Shown here: positions 1 to 21,882 of the stretch, piece by piece
Layout: each line of letters starts with the position of its first letter
Position numbering within the stretch: the stretch's first letter is position 1
NCBI RefSeq assembly: GCF_011397635.1
Contig: NC_064760.1
Span: forward strand, 32,135,856 to 32,199,855
Origin: Epinephelus fuscoguttatus
Lineage: Eukaryota; Chordata; Actinopteri; Perciformes; Serranidae
Direction: 5' to 3'
DNA length: 64,000 nucleotides
Notes under the pieces: model-generated
What the model was told of the DNA's origin: nothing
Databases searched by the model: none
The model's input: only the letters and a program-made list of their open reading frames with translations
Position numbers and translations under genes: made by a program

Positions 1-1156
1 TATAAGAAGCTTTTTGTTGTAAAATATAAGAAGCCTTTTGTTGTATAATACTGAAGTCACGTTTTTCTGTGTCGGTTTTGGTGACATGAAAGGAGTTCCA
101 CATGACAGCTGTAAGCTACAATTCCCTCATTTCACAGAGGACGGTTTCATCCCTTTACTTGTTTGCAGCTGGTTCTGTTTACTCTGATGCTGAAAAACAG
201 GTACAAGCTCAACATTTAGTTGCATCGCTTTTAATTCCTACACCTCTCTGATGTTGAAAACAAGTTATAAAAGTGCAACATTATGTTTGCTCAGTTTTAA
301 CTTCTTCACCTTCCCTGCATTTTAAGGTCATTATTGAGCTTAGCTTGTCCTTGGATGGCCTCTCACTGACTACTGAGTGGGGTGAGCTTCAAGAGTGTTG
401 TCATTGGTTGTCGCGCAGCTCAGTGCTCTTCAGCATACTGCCCTTTATGTTGAGGGACAAACACTACAAGGGAGGCAACTTGGATTGCTGAAACACACCC
501 TCAGAGGAGGTCTGACATATAATTAGGCATTGAAAGCTGACAGACATACAGAAGCTTTTTGGTACAGAGCAAGAAGGAGGTGAGTCTAACAAGTGCTGAG
601 TGTGTGTGTATGTCTTAGTCAGCGTAGTGCAGTCATAGCGGATGTAAGAGGAGCTTGTCAAGGGATTGGGTTACATAAGTTTAAGATGGTAGATAAACTT
701 TAGTAAATTGCTGACTTCTTTAATTCTCAAACCACTGCTTGTTAAGGTTCTGTTTTTTCTGTGAGATGTGTGCCACTAGACCAACTTAGTGAAATATCAA
801 ACTTCCTCTTCCAGACAGCTGTTGGCACATGACTGAAATTTGGGGTGGAAATTATTACAGACTTTTGACTTGTAAAACGCTTTGATTAATGGTGGTTATT
901 TCACATGTCCTTGATAAATACACTTTTTTCTGATTGTATTTTCTGTTTTATTCCAACTTTAGGTGTAAAAGCGGACCACGTATTTTCATACAACGGTTGT
1001 GGGATTCTTACGTTTGTCTACTGTGGGGGCTTTGCTGTTTTTGAGGCTTCTTGTCTGACTCACATCCAATATCTTTGGAACCAGCACATTTCTAAACAAG
1101 TGTGATCACCACTGCTGCTCAGTTCTCTTCCACACGTACTCTTCCCAGAGAACAGT
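1..1156 (+). other. acsl4: acsl4 upstream region and 5' UTR
   Basis: No gene is recognised before the acsl4 start. A strong pyrimidine-rich splice acceptor ends with AG at 961-962, so the 5' untranslated part of the first coding exon probably begins at 963 and an earlier non-coding exon would lie upstream, perhaps outside the window. The first 48 bases are an imperfect tandem duplication of a 24-base unit. Short open frames here have no family resemblance. Confidence 0.5.
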
Positions 1157-11510
<10,354 letters not shown>

Positions 11511-12123
11511 GTTTGCCAAATTTCACCCAAAAGTCTCCCCATTGTCACCATAACCACTGTTTTGATCTGTAAATAATCTTCCTGGTACACCAATGGATTT
11601 TGATGCTGTCTGTGTACCACAGGCGTCCAGATGAAAATGTCTTGAAGAGAAAAGCTGAAGCTGTAGATATTTGTAGCTGTTTATCCATATGTGCTGCTTT
11701 CTATTTTTGTGTGTAGAGGTTCTGATTGTCAAAGAAATGCACTCAAGTGGCAACTCTTAATCCATGAGAAGGGTCTGTGGCCATTATAGCACTTAACTGC
11801 CATCCACCTAAATCTCCTGGCTTTTAGTTGTAGTTGATTAAAAAGCACCACTGTCCTCCATATGTCGCTGATGCGTTGTTGTTACTCCCATTGAAAATAT
11901 TAACAACTGTAACAACTGTGAGGCTTGTATTGCTCTTTTGTAAAGTTGGAGTACTGATGTTACTGTGCCTTCAGTCTGCAGTACTTGTGTAGTCAAGCAG
12001 AGGTGGCATCTAGATAAAGCAAGTAGTTTACGCTTTTGTTACAAAACTGGTTAAACTGCTATTGTTATGTTTACTTGAGGAAGTGTCCCCAACCCAGAGA
12101 TACACTGACATGCATCATATATA

Positions 12124-12987
12124 CAGACAGGTGACAAATTAAAGGAAAAACCAACACAATATGTCATAGAACATCATTCTAAAATCTCCTCAAGGTGTTC
12201 CACTAGGTGGAGATGTGATGACTGTGAAGGCCACGGCATATGATTCAGATCATTTTCTTACTCATCAAATCACTCAGTGACCTATGGATGGGGGTGTTGT
12301 CATCCTGGAAGAGACCACTCCTATCAGGGGAGGAATGTTTCGACATAGGATGAAAGTAGTCACTCAGAACTTTGTGCTGATTTGCAGTGACCCTTCCCTC
12401 TGAGGGGACAAGTGGACCAAACCCATGCCAGCAAAATGCCTCCCACAGCAAAAAAAGAGCCACTGAATCTCCCACTATAGGGGTCACACACTCAGGCGTG
12501 TGCCGTACTCTTGGTGCACTCACCCAGAATGACTCATCTGACATCCCTGTAGACGAGTGCCTGTTTTTTCACCACTGAACTCCTAAATGTGCATTTATTT
12601 TTGTAAAAAGGGGTATATGCACCGCAACCCTACTGATATCCGTCTCTGTATAATTGTTGCTGCTCTTGCTGACGGTCTGATCACGTCCTGCGTCAACATT
12701 CAAAATCACCTAAAGATGAGTTGGTCGTTTTTCTTTGCATATTGCACCAATGTACAAACAACACGGTCATCAAATGGTCACTATCGACCACGGTTTCGAC
12801 CGTATTTTCTTTTCTTTCCCATAGATCTGAATGCAGATATTCCTTCAATGACGGTTCTGACAGAAACACTAGCTAGTTGAGCAGTCTTTGAACCTGCTTT
12901 CAAAGTCACTTGGAGCTTTTCCTCTCTCATACATTAGGATGTTAATTGCCACTCATTGATTCAGGTTTTTCCTTCGTCACCTGTCTG
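12124..12987 (-). mobile_element. Internally deleted Tc1/mariner element in the acsl4 3' UTR
   Basis: Inverted ends CAGACAGGTGAC at 12124-12135 and GTCACCTGTCTG at 12976-12987 are each flanked by TA (12122-12123 and 12988-12989), the Tc1/mariner target duplication. On the minus strand, 12544-12245 encodes a Tc1 transposase fragment containing the family's WHGFGPLVP and LFQDDNTPIHRS segments. The latter carries the second catalytic Asp of the DDE triad. The frame then ends and the third acidic residue is absent. Upstream parts of the transposase are unreadable. The element is 864 bp; active relatives are about 1.3-1.6 kb. It must be immobile on its own. Confidence 0.88.
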
Positions 12988-13534
12988 TAGAATAAAACAT
13001 ACTCGTGATCATGTCTGCTTATCCACCTATTTTTTTTTTTGTTTTGTTACCAGTGTTTTATTTATGCTGTCATTGTGTCCATTTTTTTCAGAAAGTAAGA
13101 CCAAAATGTATAAACATAAATGACTCAGGAAGATAAGCAAATGTTTTAATATATGAAATTGTCAGTAGTTGGTTTGTAAAGAAAGCCCCTTTTGTTAAAA
13201 ATTCTTGTGGGCACCTTATTTATTTAAGAGCAAGCATGTTTAACTATTAACCAACTGCTCCGATGCTTTGGATAGTCATACTGTGCATATTTTACCTCAG
13301 TTAACAGGTTAATGTACAATTTGCTATCATCTTGTTATCTAAGGTGGAGTCATTGTAATATTACAGGAGTGTTTTTCATGTATTTTTCAAAGTGTTTTCG
13401 TGCTGATGGATTGTCATCATTAAACCTTTAAGGAAGCAGACATTGACAGTCACTTTACAGTTGGTTGTTTGGTGATCGTATTTGTATTTATTACTCCGTA
13501 ATTATGGTCACATGCCTTGTTCAACATTTAAAAA

Positions 13535-13540
13535 AATAAA
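13535..13540 (+). terminator. acsl4: acsl4 distal poly(A) signal
   Basis: AATAAA in a run of A, followed by a T-rich stretch. The opposing nxt2 signal lies only 28 bp downstream on the other strand. Confidence 0.65.
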
Positions 13541-13567
13541 CTTTTTTCCAATAACATGTATAAGACT

Positions 13568-13573
13568 TTTATT
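13568..13573 (-). terminator. nxt2: nxt2 poly(A) signal
   Basis: AATAAA when read on the minus strand (TTTATT on plus), about 93 bp after the nxt2 stop codon. Cleavage would fall near 13545-13555, overlapping the end of acsl4. Confidence 0.6.
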
Positions 13574-13665
13574 TTGTTACAAAACAGAAATAAACAAAGA
13601 GCATCTAGATTATCACTGCTGAGTGTTTGTACATTTTAGAGGAGAAAGCGGAGACGAAGAGAGCC

Positions 13666-15836
13666 TCAGCTATTCCAGTCTTGAAATCGAAAACAGTCAC
13701 TAGCAATCTTCCAAACAGGCTGGTCATTGTTGGGTGACGCCTGAGCTGTCAAAAGAAAGTTCTGGTTGAAGAAACGCTGTTTGTTCCCTTCGAACTTGAC
13801 CGTCCCACCAGTCACCACAAGCAGTGTAGTCTGACCTTGAGTTGCTTGCTCTGGGAATGGAAAAAAAGGGTAGAGTGATGCTGGATTAGCACTACTTCAC
13901 TGAAATAGCATCACATTTAAATTATAACCTAGATATTTTCCCACTTTAATTTATTGGCATTTTAATTCTCTGCTTCACATTCGCACAGTTCTCCTACTTT
14001 AAGGTGTGAGAATCACCAATAGCACTTAAATATATTTTGGGTTTGAGATTTCCCCACTAACCGTGAACTGGCTGACAATCCAGGGTTTGAACTTGGAACT
14101 CGCTCGAAGGCAGTGACTCAAAAAACTCGCCCAGAGCATCCTGTCCTGACACTGCATTCCCATTCCACACCAGGGTCGCCTTGTCCAGGTAGAGCCGGGT
14201 CAAATTCTGTGACAAAGGAGCCAATAAATAATGAGTGAATGATTGAACAAACATAACAACCAAAAGCAGAAAATAGTGTGCTCTACAGCCAGGATTTTTC
14301 CAAACTTGACAACATAAACATTCTAAATGGATCCCCTTGTATTTATAATACTAAAATGTATGAGGGAGATATAAACCTAGACATAATACACTTAATTTGT
14401 TTTTCTTACATGTAATTTTCCAGATTATTTGAAAGGTCTTAATGGCTTTTCTCTTTGTTGTTTTCTTAGAAACAGAGTCAAAGAGGTGTCATAGCTCAGT
14501 ACAAAACAGTCAGATATTAGGTGTAATATGATGCATGCTCTCCTTGTGGATGTTCTATTTACCAACAAGACATATAAGCTTGACTGCACTGTCAATAGAT
14601 TGTGAGCCTGTGTTACAATGAAGAAACAAGACCATGTCTTCCAATACTGGTGTCAAATCTAATAAAACTCAGATAAATCAACAGAGAACCGTCAAACCAG
14701 AATTCTTAAGAGTTATGCACATTGATAGAATAAGTGAGAAATGGATTCAATTTCTTTTTTACATGAAGACCATATTGGAGAAATAGCTGCCTTAAATTTT
14801 TATAGTAATGTATTACTGGGTAGTATGTAATATCATAAAGTGAATTTATTTTATATTACTTTGAATGTGGAATTTATTCGGGTCTGACGAAACTTTCTCT
14901 GCCAAGATCTCCAGAAAAATGAGTTTCAATAAAAATGGAACTCTGACCGGAGGTCAGGTTGTTTTCTTTTTGATATGGTGATTACTACACATACAACCAC
15001 AAAGGTCTTTTCATCCATTAAGCTTTTAGAAATTTCCCCAATTCAAGGGCTATATAACAATGCACGTTTGATAAGAAACAGTAACTCTGGTGGTGTACTT
15101 TTTAAAAACACTGATATATTCTTTCTGAGAAATATCCGTACTCGTATTCTGAACAACGTTTTTTATTTGTAGAAGTTGCCTCTGTAAGTAAGTACATCTA
15201 AGACAATGATTACACCGTTATCAACCCATTTTTAATGATGTAATGATGTGATGTGTTCACGGGGACATTTTACAGTTGAAAAGCAAAGTTGTTACTGCTC
15301 TCTGGTGACCAAACGATGTAATGGCGTCAGTGCAAGTCACCTCTTTGTCAATTTTGGACTGTAATTTCCAAACATTGATACACCAATACCGATATATGTA
15401 AATCTGAAATCTTCCTGCTATATTGGCCATGTCGATATATCGTCAAGCTCTCGCTCATAACATAACATTATGATTTAAAATAACGTATCTAAGTAACGTT
15501 ACTGAGGTTTTTTGATTCAGAGAACAAAACAAGACCACCACTCACCCTTCTTTTCTTATCCATACAGTCGTAATAAATGTTGACAAATTCTTCTGAATAT
15601 CTGCATGACTGGTCGACATGGGTCCTGAAATCCTAGTGTAACAATCACGTATTAGTTAAATGCTGATCACGATTAATCAAATTCAACAAAGTAGTGGTCG
15701 GCGACTGGTTAATATAACGTTAAAAGGCGCACGTTGGAAACTAACGCTGGCTAGCAAAACAACGCCCTAATGTTAGTTGACTGATTTTAGCATAAAAGTG
15801 TGGCGAAAGTTTAAAACTTACAATCAAGGCTGCCAT
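13666..15836 (-). CDS. nxt2: NTF2-related export protein 2 (p15-2), 4 coding exons
   Basis: Small NTF2-fold protein that dimerises with NXF1/TAP and supports mRNA passage through nuclear pores (family knowledge). Coding exons on the minus strand, in order: 15836-15822, 15632-15546, 14206-14062, 13850-13666. They join in frame to 143 aa; human NXT2 is about 142. The ATG at 15836-15834 gives an N-terminus [13 protein letters not shown], aligning with the mammalian form. The first coding exon carries only five codons. The rest includes [49 protein letters not shown] and a C-terminal [18 protein letters not shown] and the LDCQPVHEQ segment fit NXT2 better than its paralog NXT1. The fish protein has two extra residues near PNNDQPVWK. 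The gene is convergent with acsl4 and divergent from psmd10. Confidence 0.95.
14207..15545 (-). other. nxt2: nxt2 intron 2
   Basis: A 1.34-kb AT-rich intron between the second and third coding exons. I see no gene and no clear repeat in it. Confidence 0.6.
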
Positions 15837-16350
15837 TAGTACATATATATTGATTGAAACAGCACTGAAATATTGACTGCTATCCGACGGGATGCAGAAA
15901 AATAGAGAGCATTGGTTAAATGGGATTTTCTTATTCTCGTTCAGTTAGCATACTTTAGCTAACGCCGCCATTTTACCGCTTGAATTACTTCCTCCGGGCA
16001 CCTGCTATCCCTACCAAAGTAAAATGTTTGTATGTTCCTTCAATTGCAGTGAAGGCCTCAGACCTCTCACTTTTCAAATGTTGTATTTTTTCGTGATTTA
16101 AATGAAATAATAACTTAAATGTAAATAAAATGACGTGGCAAATCAGTCTCACTGTCAGGTGATGCCACTGATAGTATTTTATTTTTGAAGAGGAAACACA
16201 GCCGGGCGGAAGTGGAGTCCATAATTTCCTGAGTCATTGCTCCCCTGTTTAAAACAGTCTATGGTTCAAACTTGAAACGAATAAACTCCTGAGCACCCCA
16301 GCTTCGCTAGCTGCTGTAACATTTGTTTGACATTTACATTATATTTAACA
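15837..16350. promoter_or_regulatory. Shared nxt2/psmd10 bidirectional promoter
   Basis: The 514 bp between two divergent start codons must hold both 5' UTRs and both promoters. GCCGCCATTTT at 15964-15974 (AAAATGGCGGC on minus) fits the YY1 consensus. ETS-like cores lie at ACTTCCTCCGG, about 15988-15998, and CGGAAG, 16207-16212. No TATA box was identified. The nxt2 start probably lies near 15960-16000. The psmd10 start probably lies around 16210-16320. Confidence 0.75.
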
Positions 16351-19300
16351 ATGGAGGGATCTGTATCAAACGTGGAGGTCTGTAATTTTGCTTACATGGG
16401 ACAGTTTGAGGAATTAAAACAGTGCATTCTGTCAGATAAAACGCTTGCATGCAAAACGGACCAGGTAAGAAAGCTTGTAATAATGACAGCTTGAAATAAT
16501 GACACCTTGAAGTAATGACAAATGCTAAGTGAAGGTTTCCACTTTTTCCACCAATGTCTCTGTAATTTCAGGACCGTAGGACCGCCCTGCACTGGGCTTG
16601 TTCTGCTGGACACACCAACATTGTGGAGTTTCTGCTTGACCTGGGGGTTGAAGTGAATCTGCAAGATGACGTAGGCCTAATTATTCTGAAACTGAATTTT
16701 GTTAAATGTTTTATGCAGTGTTTGAGTCCTCTAAGGTGGTAGAGGGGAGACAGGAGCAGACAGGTGCACCCTACAATATAATGTAGTCCTAATACTGCAG
16801 CTACCTCTGCAGCTACCTCTTTCACTCCTTGCACCAAAGAAGATTGCACATACAAAAGCCATTAAAATAAAGGTTTTTATGTAAATGTGGAAAATGTACT
16901 GACATTTGATTTGATGTAATAGGACTATTGCAGTGTTATGGGGCTATTGCAGTGTTATAATGATGCCACATGATGGATGGATGGATGGATGGATAGATAG
17001 ACATCAGTTTGATCTAGCATATGAACAGACAGCAGTTAATTTGTTTTGTGATGACCCCATGTGATGTGTTACTTCGCAGGCTTCATGGACCCCTCTTCAC
17101 ATTGCAGCATCTGCAGGCAGAGAAGCCATAGTACGATCTCTGATATCTAAAGGAGCTCAGCTGAATTCAGTTAATCAAAATGGATGTACCCCTTTGCACT
17201 ATGCTGCCTCTAAAGACAGATATGAGGTAAGGTTGTCAGGTTGCAGTAAGTCTGGCTGATAGTTTGATGTAGCCTACATGTACATGCCACACAACTGTGC
17301 TACATGCTTATAATCTCAAATTTGTCCTTCAAGTAGCTTTATACATATAGTTGGAATTAAATGTTATTAATAATTACATTTAGTAGAGTTATATTTTCAG
17401 TATCTAGATCTATTCTTTATAAATATATTGAGTCATTTTTTTTTTTTTAGAATACAATGGATAGTTGATTAAGCGATTATTCAAACAACTGAAATGTAGT
17501 TGGAAATTATTTTCACAATCAGTTGATTATTTAAGTCATATTTTAAGAAACATTTTGCAGTTTTAGCTTCTTAAAAATGCAAATTGGAAGCCTTTCCTTG
17601 TTTTATCATCATATTTAATTAAATATATGGATTTTGGACAGTCAATCAAACAATCAAGACACTTGATGACATTACTGTGGGCTAAAGGAAACCGTGATGG
17701 ACTTTTTAACAGTTTTCTGTTGTTGTTGTTGTTGTTATATCAACCATACAATTAATCAAATAAAAAATCAGCAGAGAAATAAATTCCAAAAGTAATTGTT
17801 GGTATGGATGGATGGATGGATGGATGGATGGATGGATGATTTTGAATTTATTTATTCATTTTGATTTCGATTTTTGAGAGAGCAACAGCACTATCTCAGA
17901 ATTGGTTGCATTATTCTGTCATAGCAGTAGTATTATTGGTTCTGAATCTGAACCTGAGGCTACTTTTTTGGGGAAGTCCATTAAAACTCACAGGGGTTCT
18001 CCCTACCATTTACTCTGTAATCCCACATTAGTCAGAAGTTTTTAATTAAGACATTTCCCCAACCATGCATTAGCAAACTGTGGACCAGCTTATCACCACA
18101 CTGAAGTGAGCATGTCATTACTTTCTTGTACTGAGGTAAAAGGAGTTAAAATGTGTGTATTTGATATCATCAATTGTTAAGGAAGTATGTGTGTAGGCAC
18201 ACATTAAGAAAGTGAAGAAGTTTATCTTTACAGTTTTATTCCAGAGAACAATTTAATCTGCGACATATGGTTTAATAATTTTGGACTAACATTAATATTA
18301 TCTTGTCCAAATGCCAACCAGTTTAGTCTTGTATTTGTTTTGCTGTTCAGCTGCATGTGTATTTCATACTTACAGGCAGAGGGCAGAGTTTCTGCAGATA
18401 AATGCACTGCCACAGACTTCCAGTGGCTTTGTATAAGTCTATACATTTTTTGTTGTTGCTGTTTTAAGGAAAATTCTACATGGTACACATTTTAAATAAT
18501 TTTCTCTTTGTGAAGTTTAATGGGCACATTGACTGGTGTTTGTCAGGGTGTGTATTGAAACATTTCCCACTAGTACACAACCGTACAGTACATATATTTC
18601 TTGTACACTAACTACACAGTATATATACTATATTGTTACAGTTGTTAGTATTTAGTATAGGATTGGATTGGAAAACAGAAAATTGCTGTACATACTTCAC
18701 CACTGCAGAGGGTGAGAACATACGTACATATAAGGACATCTAAATTAGAAATGCATTTACTGGAAAAAAAATACATCATTTCCACGGACTTTCACTCATG
18801 AACCGTGGCATGCCACACCGGAACCAACAGGACAGGATCTGAAAGCGTGAATGTCTCGTGAATGGGAAGTTGGTGAGAAGTTGGTTTCGCTCCAGTGACT
18901 TGTGAGTAACATGGCTTTCCCTCTTTATAGATTGCCCTGCTGTTGTTGGAAAACGGAGCAGACCCCAATGTCACTGATAAGTATCAGTCCACTCCCCTGC
19001 ACAGAGCGTCTTCCAAGGGAAACTACCGGCTCATCCAGCTGCTTCTCAAACAGAGTGCCTCAACCAACATCCAGGACTCACAGGGCAACACAGCACTGTA
19101 TGTGTGAATAAGTATTTGTCTTATACACCATTGTGGCTGCTGGTACAAACATACATGTGCAGCTGAATAGTGTAGGCTGAAATGAATAAACACAAACCCT
19201 TAAAATTTGATTCACCCAAATTTAAAACATGTTTTCTTACTTCCTTTAGTAATATTCAGTTATCCAGGTGGGTTTGGTTTATTCGTTTTAAATTTGAGAT

Positions 19301-19596
19301 ATCAGTCTTGGAGATTTGTACGTCTGCCCTAATGTAATGGAGGTAAATGGGTTTTAATTTGTGGTGCTTTAAACACCAAAAAAATTAAAAAGCAAAAGGC
19401 ATTTTTACACTGACAATTCCTCATGCATTTTTTTGTTACCAGCCACCTGGCGTGCGATGAGGAGCGAGTGGAAGCAGCCAAAATGCTGGTGGAACATGGG
19501 GCCAGCATCTACATTGAGAACAAGGAGGAGAAGACCCCCCTCCAGCTAGCCAAGGGCGGTCTGGGCAATCTACTTCGTAGGATTGTGGAGGGATGA
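16351..19596 (+). CDS. psmd10: Gankyrin, 26S proteasome assembly chaperone p28 (5 exons)
   Basis: Ankyrin-repeat chaperone that binds the C-terminal domain of the proteasome ATPase Rpt3/PSMC4 during 19S base assembly. In mammals it also binds RB1, CDK4 and MDM2 (family knowledge). Exons: 16351-16464, 16572-16670, 17080-17226, 18931-19097, 19443-19596. They join to 226 aa, exactly the human length. The start is MEGSVSNVEVCNFAY with a good ATG context (A at -3, G at +4). Ankyrin signatures include RTALHWACSAGHTNIVEFLL, SWTPLHIAASAGREAIV, GCTPLHYAASKDRYEIALLL and the final HLACDEERVEAAKMLVEHGA. The C-terminus is KGGLGNLLRRIVEG. About seven ankyrin repeats cover the whole chain. No unusual change was noticed. 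Confidence 0.97.
16973..17000 (+). repeat. (GATG)n microsatellite in psmd10 intron 2
   Basis: A short run of GATG/GATA units, about six copies. It is a simple repeat with no evident function. Confidence 0.8.
17227..18930 (+). other. psmd10: psmd10 intron 3
   Basis: A 1.7-kb AT-rich intron with a second (GGAT)n microsatellite at about 17803-17838 and a short (TTG)n run near 17717. No gene is seen. A short minus-strand frame near 18228-18488 has no family resemblance. Confidence 0.6.
19196..19425. repeat. Partial copy of foldback family C in psmd10 intron 4
   Basis: This stretch contains TTTGAGATATCAGTCTTGGAG, TACGTCTGCCCTAATGTAATGGA and GTGGTGCTTTAAACACCAAA. They resemble successive parts of the left arm of the element at 27174-27940 (GTGAGATATTGGCTGTAGA, TGTCTGCCTTCTCTCCAATA, GTGGTGCTCAAAGTGCCAAA). 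Only one arm is clear. (The first quoted string is trimmed to GAGATATCAGTCTTGGAG in the comparison.). Confidence 0.55.
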
Positions 19597-19945
19597 TTTA
19601 TTTATGGACCTACAGGTCATGCTCCAGCTCGAATCCCCACCATTGCAAGTTACATAATGAGAATTCTCATCCCAGTCAGTCCTCCCCGAGCGGCCTGGTG
19701 TGACACTTTCAGATGTGTAACAGGTGGAAGATGAGATGGTGTCATGGAGAAAAGTTGGACTGCATTGTATCGTTGTCAGCTCCTCACATGGGGCAGTGAA
19801 CCTGCTCGGACCTTAGATGTCTGATCAAAAACACTCGTACAATAAGTGCAGTCTATCCAACACTGCCGCCTATTTTCTTATGAGCTTTTTCTTTTTAAGT
19901 TTGAATCGTTGCAAAATTGACCAAATAAAAAGTGTTCAGCCTGAT
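19597..19945 (+). other. psmd10: psmd10 3' UTR
   Basis: Sequence after the TGA at 19594-19596. AATAAA at 19924-19929 is the likely poly(A) signal, giving a UTR of about 350 bases. Confidence 0.65.
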
Positions 19946-19949
19946 AAGA

Positions 19950-21700
19950 AAGTCGATTTAGGGTGTATCATTTTACATGTAAGCATTGGATCCAGGAAAT
20001 GTTAATAATTTCTGGCCATGTCCTGCGGGATATATCTGGCTCTTTAGCTGTTAATGCTCCACTATGTTTACCAGCCAGTCACTAACTTTGTCTGTCTGCT
20101 GTCTGGTGCTAAGCAGGTTGTGTACAGCAGTTTTTTGGAGCTCATTTGCTGAGAGCCTTGTGTGGCTGAAAACGGTGGGGGAATGACCCAAAAACCATCT
20201 TGGGCCAGCTCAGTGGATTTCAATCTTGCTATTAAGCTCTGTAAAACCAAGAGGACCAAGAGTGACTCCTTTACACTGTTTTCATGTTGCCATTTGAAAT
20301 AATGTTATTGTTTAAAAAAAAAAATGCTTTCGCAGTTTTAAGCTTAAGTAATCTGTGTCTCATAGACCGTGACCTTTGATTTAATGGTTAACAAGGTCAA
20401 TCCTGTTTCAAAACACTTAAAATCTTCGATGAAGTCATTTCTTATCAACTAGCCTATATGTAAACATCCACATCATCTCATCCACACTGACCTTTTCTCA
20501 TGTATAACTCGTGTATTTCTGCTGAATTATATTACATACTAATGGCTCAAATTATTACTCCGGCTTTAGTTCTAGTTCTAGTTATGCAACACCACTCAGG
20601 CATTAACATCAAGAATGCTAAGTAAGCAGGAGTTTCAGTGTTTTAGTGTTTAGGTGGAAGTGATTCTAGCCAATTTATGTTGGGTAATTTAATTACTGCA
20701 TATGCATATCTCATTAGCTTTATAGTTTTTTTTGTCTTCAAGCTGTCATATGGAGGCACATTGATTAAAAGGTATGTTTCTCCTGGAAGCTAAATATAGT
20801 GGAGTAGAAACTATAAAGTAGTTCACAGAGTACTGAGAAGAAACAAAATGGTGGCTACTGCTACTCAAGCATGCATCTCTCTGATCTGAGCAACTGTACG
20901 TAAGTTTTTTGGGGGTTTTTGCATTCTGGGAATAAAGATGAGCAAAACTCTGCCACATAAGCACCACATCCGCTATTCTGCGACAGTGTGTTAATGATAA
21001 ATTGTAAAGTAAAAAGAGGGACTTTCTCATAAACTGTTTAACCTTTAAATTCGGGGTTTCGTTGGGAATCCCCCACTGAACGGTTTTTACCCCACGAAAC
21101 CCCTAACTCCCCTGACGTCACAATAGTGGTCAGCTGGGATGCGCACGAGCGAGAGCGCATTGATCGGCCCCCGTCGTTTTCACTTCCTGGTAGTCTGGGG
21201 CCGTTAGTGGCCGTTTTGGTAAGGAAACGGAACCAGGGCGAGTGAGACAGGATCCGGAATTTATTTCGTGTCGAATTACTATATCTCTTTGCTTCTGTCT
21301 CCAAAATAACCAAAAACAAGAAAGCTTTTAAGACCTCTCAAATAATTGGTAAAATCCTATGTATTGAATGATCTAAATGTGTGACATGTAACAAAACTGA
21401 TGAGGCTGTTCGGCATATGGTATAGTTTTTCCCTCGTACACTTTATTCTTGGTACATGTTTTCTTTTCCTTCTTATGTTCTTAGCATATCAGTTACTTTC
21501 TGTTCCTTTTGGTCCATTTTATGTTCCTTTTGGTTATGTCATTTTACATGTTATTAATGTCTTTTTGAAGGATGTTACAGAATAGCAACATGTTAATCAA
21601 CAATGCCTTGTTATGAATATACATCCAATGTTCTGCAATACGTTGTTATAATTGCATTTAATGTAATGCAATCTTAAGTCTATTAATAAAGGATTTAAAA
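19950..21700. other. psmd10-xiap intergenic region
   Basis: About 1.75 kb with no convincing gene. A CpG-richer block at about 21040-21270 contains TGACGTCA at 21113-21120, a consensus CRE, and CACTTCCTGG. It may be an upstream promoter or enhancer element for xiap. AATAAA at 21685-21690 is followed after six bases by a run of 20 A. Confidence 0.45.
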
Positions 21701-21748
21701 AAAAAAAAAAAAAAAACCCACCAGGCTCTTCGCTTGAAGAGCCTGGTG
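21697..21748. repeat. A20 tract followed by a perfect 13-bp hairpin
   Basis: Twenty A bases at 21697-21716, two C bases, then CACCAGGCTCTTC (21719-21731), a four-base loop GCTT, and the exact reverse complement (21736-21748). It lies just upstream of the presumed xiap first exon. Its origin is unknown; it could be the end of a retroposed or palindromic insertion. Confidence 0.75.
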
Positions 21749-21882
21749 ACGCGAGGCTACTTCCTGGAAGCGAGGTCACGTCAAATAAATAGTTCCCTTT
21801 AATCATTGCAATCTCCCTGAGGCGGACTTCACACCACAGACTGACTGAAATTAAGTAACCGAAGAGCCGACCGCATTAAAAG
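21749..21882 (+). promoter_or_regulatory. xiap: xiap promoter-proximal region and 5' non-coding exon
   Basis: GGTCACGTCA at 21773-21782 is a CRE-like half palindrome. The 5' untranslated exon probably starts around 21790-21830 and ends at 21882, where AAAAG is followed by the donor GTAATT. The next exon begins at 23543. The transcription start is inferred, not seen. Confidence 0.5.

Larger units (their letters stand above)
11511..13560 (+). other. acsl4: acsl4 3' UTR
   Basis: Untranslated sequence after the TAA at 11508-11510. Two candidate poly(A) signals were found. AATAAA at 12991-12996 lies directly beside the right end of a Tc1 element. AATAAA at 13535-13540 is followed by a plausible cleavage region near 13555. 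Use of the second gives a UTR of about 2 kb that contains the whole transposon. Confidence 0.65.

Noticed and set aside
21385..21716. A processed retrocopy with a poly(A) tail
   Set aside because: There is AATAAA and A20, but no coding sequence, no recognisable source gene and no flanking duplication was found.
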